Shown here: positions 33,460 to 44,351 of the stretch, piece by piece
Layout: the number at the start of each line of letters is the position of its first letter
Numbering within the stretch: the stretch's first letter is position 1
DNA from: Acanthacorydalis orientalis
Taxonomy: Eukaryota; Arthropoda; Insecta; Megaloptera; Corydalidae
Assembly (NCBI GenBank): GCA_034766995.1
Contig: CM068318.1
Location: forward strand, 40,034,456 to 40,098,455
Reading direction: 5' to 3'
DNA length: 64,000 nucleotides
The notes under the pieces: model-generated
Told to the model about the DNA's origin: nothing
The model's database searches: none
Seen by the model: the letters and a program-made list of their open reading frames with translations, nothing else
Translations under genes and position numbers: made by a program

Positions 33460-33810
33460 TCACCAACTCCTTCCTCCCGTCCCGCAACTACCTCCTCCAA
33501 TTTTGCGACTGTCTTCTCCTATTCCTCAACTTCCGTTCCATTCCGCAACTCACTCCTATCATCTCACAACTCACTCCCCTCAACACGCAACTCCCTCCTC
33601 CCATATCGAAATTCCGCTCCTCCCACTCCGTAACACCGACCTCCCGCCCAGTAACACCCTCCTCTCATGCCGCTACTCCATCGTTCCATGCTGTTACTCC
33701 CCTCCTCTCACTACACAGTTCGTTCAATTAACCCCGAAACTAGCTTTTCCTATCCCTGATATCCCTCCTCTCATCCTGAAACTCTATTTTCCACTCACAA
33801 CTTCCTACTC
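33460..33810. repeat. 21-bp pyrimidine-rich minisatellite, about 16 units
   Basis: Degenerate units such as GCAACTCACTCCTATCATCTC, ACAACTCACTCCCCTCAACAC and GCAACTCCCTCCTCCCATATC follow at a 21-base spacing. The plus strand is almost free of G. Because 21 is a multiple of three, frames stay open and give Pro/Ser/Thr-rich heptads (open frames 33438-33731 and 33503-33883). That explains these frames without a gene. Confidence 0.88.
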
Positions 33811-33955
33811 CCAAATCCTAACTTCAATAAGTAGAAAATTTGCATTAATGTATATTTTTTTCTTACATTTTTCTTCATTTTAAAATTAAACAATAACGTT
33901 TATGAAAATAAACAAAGAAGTTATTAACTATCAAATTGTGTATACATTTTGGACA

Positions 33956-33962
<7 letters not shown>

Positions 33963-34012
<50 letters not shown>
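33963..34012. repeat. (TA)n microsatellite
   Basis: Uninterrupted alternating TA. Confidence 0.97.
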
Positions 34013-34014
<2 letters not shown>

Positions 34015-35709
34015 AAAATCAATAAGTATATACAATTATAAACATTACAAAACTTTATTAAACTATATAACTTATGCACTGAAATATGCACAACATCTAA
34101 ATGATCTAAATATTATTTATTATTAATAATTGCAACAAATATCTTGCAAGTATTTCTACTTTATGTAATCCAAGTATTCATTTATTAAAATTGAAAAATA
34201 GTTTAGATTTTATTAAGATGTAACTGAGAAGCCCATTTACTTCCTTCTACAATGATACTGAAACATATGTTAAAGTACTCAATATATATTTTAAATGTTA
34301 AACGAAAAAATTCTTAAACTGATATTTCAGAATGATAAAACATGATTTAGTAATTGAACAATTGGAAATATCACTGAGAATGATGACTCAAACATGATTA
34401 TAATTACTCAAACATATACGTTTGCAATTATTTAAAAAATTATTATGAAATCTCACACAAACTCTATATAACTCCTTTTTGACTTTATGAAAATAAATGT
34501 AATTGTGTTCCAATACAGTTCTGACACTATAGCAAAATTCATTTTCATAACTGATTTCTTTATCATAAATATTTAAATGAGATTTTTTGTTCTCTAAAGA
34601 TGATGGAATTTCTATCTAAATGTGCAGAAGAAATAATCAAAAATAGTAAATAATAATTTACTGAAAAATATTCACCAGTAAACTGTATGTAGGATGAAAA
34701 ATAATTATAAAATTAATTGTGTTTTTACATAGAAACTAATTACTTTCATATCTAATTAACATTTTTTTAACAAATTATTCTAAGACTGAGATATATGCTT
34801 TTCATATACACACAGATATTTATTTATAACTAGTTAATAGTTTTAAATATAAATTAAAAACATTACTTGTAAGAGATATCTGTAAAATATTACTGTAAGA
34901 TCCCCAAATCCATAAAAAATTACCTTTTTCTAACTAAAAAAACTTCGCTTAAAAACTTTTATTTAACAGAATTCAAGACACTGTTTAGTAAGTTTACTTT
35001 TCAGTTATTCTTTTTGACTGTTAAAAAACTGACATTATTCGATTGCATTGTTTTTGTTTCTTATTTTACTTCGGCTTTTCCGCCAACGGATTCACGTTCA
35101 GTCTTGTAAGTTTTCTAATTCTTAGAAACGAATTACTCTTCCTACAGATCTTGAATCAATTGGATTTCTTTCCAAAAGTTGTTAATTAAACTTTCATGAA
35201 ACGTACTTCTCTTTTGGAACGTATATTTTTTTATAAAACACCGACACCTAAATTTATTTATACTTTTAAATTTTTAACCATTCCGAATATAGAAATACAT
35301 TTATCCATATCTATTTATAGATTCTTATAAAATTTGAATACTAATCAACTATTTTATCGTTAAATAAACAAAGAGGAAACTAAATACTATATCCTTGTAT
35401 ATCAGATCGATGTTTAGTCTGTTGAATAAAAAAAAGATTCTACGCGATCTGAAAAGAAGATGTCAAAACAGGCGTATGTATAAGAATAAAAAAAATACAC
35501 AGACACACACGTACACATAAATAGTAGTCATTCTACAAAAAAATATGCTTCAACGATTTTTCCACATACCTATCAATTTTTTCCTGTTTAAATCGCATAG
35601 AGACAGTAAACGTTAGCATTTTTTTTCCGTATATTAATTCGAAACTAGAAAATGTTATAACATTTATTGCTATTTTCAGTATTCATACTTCAATACACTT
35701 CTACATTAC
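34013..35709. other. AT-rich intergenic sequence
   Basis: No recognisable feature. Confidence 0.35.
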
Positions 35710-36176
35710 ATATATATATAGAGAGAGAGAGAGAGTAAAAAAGATATATATATATATGTAAATAATTATTCATGACTATGACATTTAAATAAGACATGCT
35801 TTTTATTTACATAAATGTCATTCATATAACATTCAAAATAACTAAATTAAATAAAATTCCTTTCTACATGGTCATAAAGTTAATACAAAAGTATTTATTA
35901 AATATATTAAATTAAATTAACAACAACCTTGACAGCAGTAAATGTATTAAGAACAATATAGGCTTATATAAGGAACAGAAAAAAATAATGAGTCAAAATT
36001 GTAATATTTTGAAATATTCTGATATATATATATATAGAGAGAGAGAGAGCGAGAGAGAGAGAAAGAATATGAAGAAAATGAGTCAAAATTGTAAGATTTT
36101 GAAATATTCTGATATATATATATATATGTATCAGAATATGTCAATACTATATATATATATATATATATATGAGAGA
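35710..36176. repeat. TA and GA microsatellites with a duplicated segment
   Basis: TA tract followed by GAGAGA at 35710-35735. A segment containing ATGAGTCAAAATTGTAA-ATTTTGAAATATTCTG, then TA, is present twice (35986-36036 and 36076-36127), separated by GA repeats. TA repeats again at 36149-36171. The overlapping open frames here are repeat translations. Confidence 0.88.
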
Positions 36177-38247
36177 AAAAGATTATGAAATATATAAAGA
36201 ATCAATTGTATTCCTTTGATAATTTTTATATGTTTACAACAATTTAATCAATCAAATGCAGTGAATGAAAACTCTATTTCATAAAAAGATATTTATTTTT
36301 CTTGTAGTTAATAATAATAATAATTAATTTATAATAATCATTTATCAATAGTATGTTTCTCATTACAGTACTTTATGATAAAAAAAATTATTAAATTTAA
36401 ATGGTTATATATGAAAAAAATCACAAAAAATGTTGTGATTAATGTCGCTCAATGTGGCTGAATTCAGTCTGGATTTATTAACTGTATATTCATCACTTCA
36501 CTGTGACTAAATTCATTTTTACAAATAGAATTTTCCTCGCCTCACAGACGTCAAATATTTTTTCGTACCTCAATTAAAAATATCTGAGAGTGAAAGATTA
36601 AATATTAAATTAATAAAAATATTTATGTTCCAGAAATGAGTTAACATCCAAAAATTAAACATGAAATGAGTAAAAATTACCTTTGAATAATTTTTAATGT
36701 CTTGTATATAAAAAATGTTTATTAAATTATATAAAAAATTTAATTTATTTCACAATAACAATACAATAATTGTATTATGACAACAATAAAATCGTTATAA
36801 AGAAAATAATTTTAGAAATAAAAATTTGTTTAGGAACAAACCACCTACGTTTGGATAAGTTTGCATACAAATCCAGTAGATACAAAAGAAAATAGTTGCA
36901 AATCTTAGCATGATACCTTTGACGTTTTTGGAACGACGTTTTGAAAAGAAAAATTTTAAAACGGAGACACTTTAAAGAGAATAGTTAAACAATAACTACG
37001 TACAGCTTTAGAAAGCTTTAACTATGTGGAAAAAAACACCGACATTATAGTTTTATCAACTTACAACTTTTTCTTCGTCGACAGTTATTTGAAAGAAAAT
37101 GATTTAAATAGAATAATGAACGTGCTTAGACGTTCCTTTTTTTAAATGCTTTTATATGATGGAAGTAATATTTTTTTCTACTAGAACAATTTTATATAAA
37201 CCTATTTATATATTACACATAAGATAAAAAGAGAAATAATTGAATATGAAACTGAGATGAAGGAAATTATACTAAACTGAAAATATATATTTTATTTGAA
37301 ACACGACTTTTTCGAACGCGAAATAAATTTTATGTTAACTGAATATTTAGATCAAATATAGTAAATAAAATAATACCAATTTAAATATAAACTTCTTCAT
37401 AGTCAATAACCATTTAATTAACACTTTTGAACAGCATTTTTTTGTATTTTGTGAGATAAGAAAATAATCCATTGTTGAAAATAAAATTTAAATTAATTTA
37501 ATTTAATTAAGTTCTTGTTCCAATATTTGTAATCATAAAAAGGTGTAAGTGCAACTGTATGAAATTGAACTCATGGCTTTTACTTCTATACAATATATCA
37601 ATAAATACACATTTATTTTTTAACTCTACTATATCAATGCAGTAGAAGTCATAATCAGTGACCCATATTAATATCTAGACGTGACGTTACAATCTTTCAC
37701 AAATAAATTTTTCATTCACTTGACAAATCACATTCTTTTTCTAATCAAAATCGTCAATGATTGCTTATTGATCATTTTTAATTGTTACTTGTACACATTC
37801 TAAGGTAATAACATCATATTTACAGGATCAATCTACAGAAATTGAAGTTACAGTTTTCTTTATCGATGAAAAGCGCAATAAAAATATTTTAATTACAGAT
37901 AAATAGAATAAAACTTATTGAAATACTTTCCAGGATAGTTTGTCTATATGAAAAAATGCACACTCTTTCACTCATTATTAGATGTATAATATTTCTTTCC
38001 ATTAACAAATTGATATATTTCAACCACACTATGCTTCCCCATTAATGATTTAAATATACAAACCAACTGAGTTTTCTCTTGTTATAAATTTTTCTATCTG
38101 AATTCTTAAATCATTTTATTAGAGATATCAGTTTTTTTGCTTAAGACATGCCTAGTTGTTCATCTTTTAATTCGTTCAGTCTATTGATTTTTCATAAGCA
38201 ATCATTACCGTATATCATAATCCTATTTTTTTTGTTATTTGAGATTT
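36177..38247. other. AT-rich intergenic sequence
   Basis: No coding, RNA or repeat feature recognised over about 2 kb. Confidence 0.35.
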
Positions 38248-38290
38248 CAGGGCACTTCGACAGCTAAGATCATTAGCGCCCGAATTACAG
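38248..38290. repeat. 43-bp motif shared with 33363-33403, copy 2
   Basis: CAGGGCACTTCGACAGCTAA then GATCATTAGCGCCCGAATT. Same order and almost the same length as copy 1. A mariner family B end starts 22 bases downstream. Confidence 0.7.
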
Positions 38291-38311
38291 TCCTCAAATG
38301 ACATATAAATA

Positions 38312-38445
38312 TGTGGTTGGTAGAAAAATATTTGCGGTTTATGATCTTTAAATTCATATACATTTACAGCTTTTTTGATTTTCCTAGCTGTTTTAAGTGG
38401 ACTAGAACTGTTGGATGATTAACGTTTAAGCTCTTACGCTGGACA
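38312..38445 (-). mobile_element. Mariner family B deletion-derivative fragment
   Basis: The right-hand (3') mariner end (complement of GGTTGGTAGAAAAATATTTG) leads on the minus strand backwards into GTATATGAATTTAAAGATCA and then directly into coding sequence for SLNVNHPTVLVHLKQLGKS. The end therefore joins the second helix-turn-helix at the same junction as the copies at 14036, 15170 and 50430. The upstream half is missing. Confidence 0.8.
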
Positions 38446-38828
38446 TTAATTGGCCGATGTCAGGACATCTGTGTTTTTGCAATTTTTCTCAGATCGTGAC
38501 TGCTCGTGAAGTATAACATTCTTGTTCTGATCTACCATGACGTTCGTTGGATCCGAGAACATATGCTGGTTTTCGGGTCTTCTATGGCTTCCGGCATTGT
38601 AACGACATTCAGGGTTTTTCTATTTTTCTATCTCCAGACAAGCACGTACGCAAATCGGTCACAAAAAAAATTGGCCAATGTCCATGACTAATCCTTCCAA
38701 AGCAATACGAAGCGTGGTGTTACTAGAAATCGTTTCTATAAAATTTTAAATAGATTGTGTGTAAAAAATGCATACACTCACACTATGTTTATAAGCACAT
38801 AATTATAACAGTGTATTAAAGCTCTTCA
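38446..38828. other. Unassigned sequence, partly GC-balanced
   Basis: The open frame 38506-38691 has no recognised similarity. Because it lies between a mariner piece and a piggyBac relic, it may be further decayed transposon sequence. Confidence 0.25.
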
Positions 38829-39715
38829 TTAACAATTTTGTGCAGTGTGATAAACTTCCAAACAATGTGGAACGTGCAAGGCGACGAGACATTTCTTACA
38901 TTGCCAGGTAGTCTCACTGCCCTTATTGTGTTTCGCACACACGAAATTAAATAAAAGGATTAAAAAAATGTCTTCTCCATTAGATCAAAATTTTTCTGGC
39001 AAAATTTAACGAATTTTCTCTTCGTGGAAAAGGAAGATAAATAATTATCTTGTAAATCTACTCCACATAATCATTGTAATTTAAAACGACATTAGGTTTT
39101 ATAACAATCCTGTACTGATTTTTATTATTTTTCCATCGTTTCTGTTTCGTTTCAATCATTCCAGCTTTAACGTGTTTGTAGAAAGCAAATATATTTTTTT
39201 TTGTCTTTCCATTTTATAGCTAAAATGCGATTGCAAGATCTTGAAACGATTTCATATTTTTTTAATTTTATCACTGCGAGTTCTTTTGGCATATTCGTTC
39301 TATTACATCTAACTGTTCCGATAGTATTTATTTTTTTGATATGTAATTCTAGGTACAGTTTTCGTGACGAATACCAGTTGTCTAAGAAAACGATATGACC
39401 GTAGCTAGGTACTGGTGTGCATAAATTCAGTACATTTTCTGATGCACTATTATTAGAATTTTCTATTACATCTTGTCCTGTATAAATTTTAAATTTGAAG
39501 CAGTATCCCGATTTCGAGTTACACAACTTATAATATTTAACTACAAAACGTGCTTGTTTTGATAAATTAAATTATTGTAGGATATGCAAACCGCATATTT
39601 CATTAAAGTCGAATGATACATTTTCTTCAGGTGTGTAAATATGCTCAAATTTATCATTTAAATAATCGATTATATTTCGGAGTTACTGTAAGCGATCACT
39701 TTTATCCGCCTTTTA
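38829..39715 (-). pseudogene. piggyBac transposase relic
   Basis: One minus-strand frame can be followed from about 39715: DKSDRLQ*LRNIIDYLNDKF, then EHIYTPEENVSFDFNE. The last part is where active piggyBac proteins have a catalytic Asp near VDE. Then come ARFVVKYYKLCNSKSGYCF and, after a stop, an open stretch to 39167 with GHIVFLDNWYSSRKLYLEL (second catalytic Asp region, DN(F/Y)(F/Y)TS type), NTIGTVRCNRTNMPKEL and ILAIKWKDKK. After about 200 unresolved bases the C-terminal cysteine motif WQCKKCLVALHVPHC...YHTA ends at the stop 38829-38831. Two in-frame stops lie in the first part. This is about 60 percent of a piggyBac transposase. No TTAA-bordered ends were found. Confidence 0.88.
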
Positions 39716-39770
39716 ATTATTCGTAAAATGTAAATTACAATACTTATTAATTTCAAACATTAAAATCAAT

Positions 39771-39898
39771 CGACGTGTATAGCATATCATTCCCAATTTA
39801 GAAGTAGATAACAAGCGACGTGCATAGCAAGTCATTCACACTTTGATAAGAAACGATAAGCGGCGTGTGTACCACGTCATTCCAGCGCAAGAGGTAAC
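39771..39898. repeat. 45-bp tandem repeat, about 2.8 copies
   Basis: Units start at 39771, 39816 and 39861 with CGACGTGTATAGCATATCAT, CGACGTGCATAGCAAGTCAT and CGGCGTGTGTACCACGTCAT. The period is exactly 45 bases. On the minus strand each unit reads MT(W/C)Y(T/A)RRL-type peptide, since 45 is a multiple of three. It sits between the piggyBac relic and a mariner relic and supplies the odd C-terminal tail of the latter's open frame. Confidence 0.82.
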
Positions 39899-40330
39899 CT
39901 TTTGTGTAAGCTTTCGAATTGATGTGCCTTGTTCTGATTCATCTAACGCTTTCAGATAGTTGTAATGAACTGAAGAAAGAGATTCTCGACCTTCTTCATC
40001 TTCAAAGATCTCATTCCGAGCACGAAATTTTTGAAACCACCATTGCACCGTACATTCCTTAAAAATACCCCCACCAAAAGCATCGTTTAGTTTATGAGCA
40101 GTTTCTGATACTTTGCTATTCGTTTTGAACTCATACAAAAAATTACTCTTATTTGCTTCTTTGTCATCTTTAACTCAATAGCCCAATTTGAAGTAAAATT
40201 AATAATAAAACCAAAGTCAACGTTACAAAAATATAGACTGAAAAATGGACTTTAAAATAATATTAATATGACCGCGATTGAATGATGCTTTCACTGAAAA
40301 AAAATAATGTTAGAATTCAGTTAGAATTTG
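39899..40330 (-). mobile_element. Mariner family B N-terminal relic
   Basis: Minus strand, start codon region at 40165-40167 (MTKKQIRVIF). After one frameshift it has KVSETAHKLNDAFGGGIFKE, CTVQWWFQKFRARNEIFEDE and SSVHYNYLKALDESEQGTSI (inside 39836-40138). These are the first helix-turn-helix, the WW-F segment and the start of the second helix-turn-helix of the mariner DNA-binding domain. The frame then runs into the 45-bp repeat. Upstream untranslated sequence (40168-40318) matches other family B copies. No catalytic part. Confidence 0.8.
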
Positions 40331-40344
40331 GTGCAAAAAATCGA

Positions 40345-41155
40345 TTTTATTTGCTTCTTTACCAACTTTAATTGAATAATCCAATTTGAAAGAAAATTAA
40401 TAATAAAACCAAAGTCGATTTACTGAAATACAGACCATAAATGCATTTTAAAACGATATCAACACTTTACAGGTCAATGATACACTCATGCGCCATTTGT
40501 AAGACCATCGTTAAAAGCCGTTGACGCACTTTTGTGTTATTGGTGATTCTAATGTTAAAAATAATATAAATAGAATAACAACATGAAAAATGGAATATTA
40601 TTTTCTCGAAATAATGAATTCCAATGCGTAAAGGTGTGTTTAGAGTTGTATATTCGATTCGTGTGCTAAAAAACCCCCATAATTTTATTTGCCGCTCTAA
40701 GGTCTGCAGGACATGTACCTCAGTGGGTTAGATTCAGTTCACTCATACACTTTGTGACTTGTACAACAAAAAATATGTGCGTAGTATTTCGTGTTTTTAA
40801 ATTCTTTCCTGTGAAAGTGTGTTTTTGTAGGTTTTTTAAATATTTTTTTTTAAATACCAATTTATCATAGAAAACGAGAAAGGGGACTTTATTGGAAGAA
40901 CAGAATGCAGACACTTTATATGATATTTCCAGTGACAGTGAGTATGATGAAATTAATAGTGAAACTGATGATTCGTCTGTACATACACAACGTTATATTT
41001 ACAGAATATGTGAATTCATATTTAGTCAACATGTATAGTGTCAACATGAATACGATGAGATGATAGTTTCATTGAAAAAAATAGAAAAAGAAAAATTAAG
41101 AAGAAAAATTAGGTTAGAATTCAGAAAAAAACCGCAAATTTTTCCTATCAACCTA
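40345..41155 (-). mobile_element. Mariner family B 5' end interrupted by a 576-bp insertion
   Basis: The right border (complement TTAGGTTGATAGGAAAAATT at 41155) is a family B left end. Its 5' untranslated region continues to 41041, stops, and resumes at 40464-40345 with AAATCGACTTTGGTTTTATT and the start-codon region. The intervening 40465-41040 is foreign, bordered by TCAACA at 40459-40464 and 41041-41046 as a likely target duplication. The insert contains an acid-rich frame (about 40905-40990, ISSDSEYDEINSETDDSS) like piggyBac N-termini, and CCTCAGTGGGTTAG resembling a piggyBac end near 40720. Its identity remains unproven. Confidence 0.65.
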
Positions 41156-41193
41156 ATATATATATATATACATATGTAATATATATATATATG

Positions 41194-41229
<36 letters not shown>
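41156..41229. repeat. (TA)n microsatellite abutting a mariner end
   Basis: TA repeat with two interruptions, starting exactly at the family B end. Confidence 0.93.
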
Positions 41230-41231
<2 letters not shown>

Positions 41232-41896
41232 AAATAAAAGATGTTATCTGAAATAATTTTTGAAATAAATCTATTTTTATGAAATAAACTTTGTATATAA
41301 GATAAAAACAAACTAGCATGCAATCGACAAACGATGACATTATAAAAATGAACAAATAAAACGAGTTCAGCCTTCCTATCTTTATCGATTCCCGTAATGA
41401 GTTTTATTATAATTCAATCCAATATTAAACTTGTTGTACATGTCTTATCGTCACACGAATGTCTGTCGCATAAATTGAAATTGACTGATGTGAGAATAAG
41501 AAAGTCTGTTACCGGAAACGATATCCATTAAAATATATGACAAATTGTATCAATATCAGTTGAGAATATTGTGCTGTCGTCTTCAACAGAACGACATCAA
41601 ATATGAAATACCAATTGCGACAAGCGATAACAATAAAAATATAATAAAAGTGTGATAGATATTGCAGAATTATGCGATCTGTTACTTTGAACTCTTGTAA
41701 ATATATACAAAGTGAATGAAAATAATAATATGCGAGTCTCGAGATTTTGATAAAACGGCTCCTGTCAAATGTATCAATTATATATTTATGAACTGGTTGA
41801 TGAAATATTAAGTCGTATTGGTATTTTAAAATAAAACTGTTTTTTTTTCTTATAAGCGCATATACTTTCGTATCACAACACATACACACACAAATG
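41230..41896. other. Unassigned intergenic sequence
   Basis: No recognised protein or repeat. The long minus-strand frame 41509-42141 is carried by the TA tract downstream. Its C-terminal half (41509-41870) is open but without similarity I recognise. Confidence 0.3.
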
Positions 41897-41914
41897 TATA
41901 TAAATATATTTATG

Positions 41915-41986
<72 letters not shown>

Positions 41987-41991
41987 CATAT

Positions 41992-42052
<61 letters not shown>

Positions 42053-42053
42053 A

Positions 42054-42113
<60 letters not shown>

Positions 42114-42118
42114 ATATG
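41897..42118. repeat. Long interrupted (TA)n tract
   Basis: About 220 bases of TA repeat with periodic ATAAATA and ATCA interruptions, with CACACA at the left flank. Confidence 0.95.
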
Positions 42119-42291
42119 TATGAAGAAATCCTGTTGAACATTTGTCTCCTACATATGAAAAAATATAACCATTTGAGGATAATTCGAGAAACGTCTTTAC
42201 ACGAATAACATATCCTAAATCTTCCACGTACAAAACGTCTTTATATATTAAAAAATCTCTCTCTCTTTCTTTCTCTCTCTATGTATATATA

Positions 42292-42497
42292 TAGGATGAT
42301 TTAAGTTAGTCTTGTACATGAAAGTAATAAAAGGGCAAGTGAAGTAATAAAAGGAGCAGCGGTTAAGAAAAGTCATATTATTTTTTATTTAGTATTTTAG
42401 TGCAATTTAATACTAAAATACAATTATACTGTATTTGATAACATGTTTTTTTTAATTTTTTTAATGCTTTTGTGTGGAAGCCTAAGTTGAATCACCG

Positions 42498-42499
<2 letters not shown>
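42292..42499. mobile_element. MITE, copy 3 of 3
   Basis: The left end GGATGATTTAAGTTAGTCTT and right end GTGGAAGCCTAAGTTGAATC form a long imperfect inverted repeat, with the interior palindrome AGTATTTTAGTGCAATTTAA...CTAAAATAC. It is inserted in TA repeat sequence on both sides. Length 208 bp. Confidence 0.82.
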
Positions 42500-42544
<45 letters not shown>

Positions 42545-42555
42545 GTATGTATATT
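42500..42555. repeat. (TA)n tract next to the MITE
   Basis: TA repeat with ATGTATG interruptions. Confidence 0.9.
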
Positions 42556-43220
42556 AATAAAGAACAAATATATTAAGATAGAAATAATATATTAAATATC
42601 TGAAACTAGAAACTATTTCCTAAAAAACTCAATCTGTATTATATAACAGACGATATTAAAGAAGAAAAGTGTTATTATAAAAGGCCTCAAGTAAAATGTC
42701 TTTAATTTCAGAAATAAACTCGAATATATACCTCATCTATCTTACAAGTGAGTATGAGTAAATATGTATTTTCCTAATTAACGTGTCTAATCAACATCCT
42801 AGTATTATATTTTCTCTAAATCTTAATGTCGATTTAGCCTTAACTCCAAATAAATAACTAACTTTAAATCGTCTCAATTGTAAATTATGCCTTTATATAT
42901 ATAAGAGATAGTGTTTGTGTATAATATTATTAATTCTCTTTTTATGTACGCATACAAATAGAGAATAACATATTTATTTATATATATATATATATGTATA
43001 TATATATGTATGTATGTATATATATATATATATAAATATATTTATTATACTCACAAACATTTTGTAAAATTATTCACACTAAAATGTGTTTTTTTTAAAT
43101 TCTAATTACATTTTTACTGCGATTATAAGAAAAAAATATTTTACATGAATTTAAATATTTTTTTATTTTAAATGCTATTCGTTTTTAATTTAAAACCATG
43201 TGAACTTTTTATTCAGGTAT

Positions 43221-43224
<4 letters not shown>
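42556..43224. other. AT-rich spacer with a TA tract
   Basis: A TA tract with TATG interruptions lies at 42976-43040. Otherwise featureless. Confidence 0.35.
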
Positions 43225-43291
<67 letters not shown>

Positions 43292-43292
43292 T
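43225..43292. repeat. (TA)n microsatellite
   Basis: Uninterrupted alternating TA for over 55 bases. Confidence 0.97.
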
Positions 43293-43499
43293 ATACACTG
43301 CTAAAAATAATTGTAAATTGATCCAACAGATAACGCTGGAAAAGTGCTTAGTAAATTTTCATTTATTATGCGACTATCAAACAAAATAAATATTGACAAA
43401 CAATTATTTCTTCAAACAAGTGCACACAAAGAGGTATATCCATTAAACGAATTTGGGCGACAAAAATACAAAACGCGAATCCGATAATAAATTTCGTTT

Positions 43500-44090
43500 A
43501 AAACTCGACAAAAATGTGAAAATTAATGATATCTCACACGGTGAGTGAGACCGAACGAGTGTCGTTCCGCAAATTTGTTATAAAAATTCAAAACATTGTA
43601 CATTTTTACCAGCGCCACCACCATCGTCGCCATCGCCAGCGCCACCGCCGCCACCCCCGTATACGCCCGTTCCCAGTGCGATATGTCGACGGCGTAGTGT
43701 CGTCTATGATGGCAATACTGAAGTGGAATAAGAATAAAAAGAAGAAGAAGGGCCCTTCACCTATAAAAGGCTGCTATTGTAATGCCGTATCGTGTAGTTT
43801 CCGTCGTTGCCGCTTGCGCCATTGTCGTCACCGACATCGACCGATCTGAATGTTTATAAATGAGCCATTTATGTAAATGTATATAGACATATCAATTTTT
43901 ATATTATTGCTTTTATACTCAAACAAGCTGAGACTCTTTCTTCCGAGACGTTGCCGGTACGCGAAGAATAGAAAAACATTAACGTATTTTGCTCGTCGAG
44001 TTCGTGTATTGCACGAGAGTGTTCATTGCAAATTGCTGTCCATTGTTTGTGTTTCTTACGGTTGCTACAAAGTCTCGTAGAAAAGTGAAC
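43500..44090. other. GC-balanced island with CGCCAC repeats and TATA-like motif
   Basis: The most GC-rich non-transposon patch of the window. It holds a short degenerate CGCCAC/CGCCGC repeat (about 43610-43660), AAGAAGAAGAAGGGCCCTTC near 43740 and a TATA-box-like CCTATAAAAGGC at about 43759. Open frames 43526-43849 and 43877-44080 on the plus strand are Arg/His-rich because of the repeat and match no family I recognise. It could be a promoter-proximal region or first exon of a host gene. The evidence is compositional only. Confidence 0.3.
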
Positions 44091-44351
44091 AAATAATTAT
44101 TTTCATTATTGGTGCTTCAGTACACATGTTTCGCTTTTATTATTTCTGTTTAAACTGATGGCGTTCCCATTCGATGACTTTTTGAAATCTCTTACACAAG
44201 AGCGAAGAGAAACAAATGCACTTTTTTTTGTTAATTATCAAAAGATGTTGACAGTTACTACTGTCTTTACTGATAAGTCATCATTCCTATGATACAACGA
44301 ACGATTCAATGAATCAAGAGTACATTTAATAATTTTCTAAAACATGAAAAT

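Noticed and set aside
33438..33883. Pro/Ser/Thr-rich frames of 97 and 126 codons
   Set aside because: Product of a 21-bp minisatellite whose period is divisible by three. No start context or conserved domain.
41509..42141. A 210-codon open frame on the minus strand
   Set aside because: More than a third of it is Ile/Tyr translated from a (TA)n tract, and the rest shows no recognisable domain. An open frame across TA repeats is expected.
43526..44080. Two plus-strand frames in a GC-balanced island as host exons
   Set aside because: Composition is driven by CGCCAC repeats and Arg/His codons, with no recognised domain. Reported only as an island.
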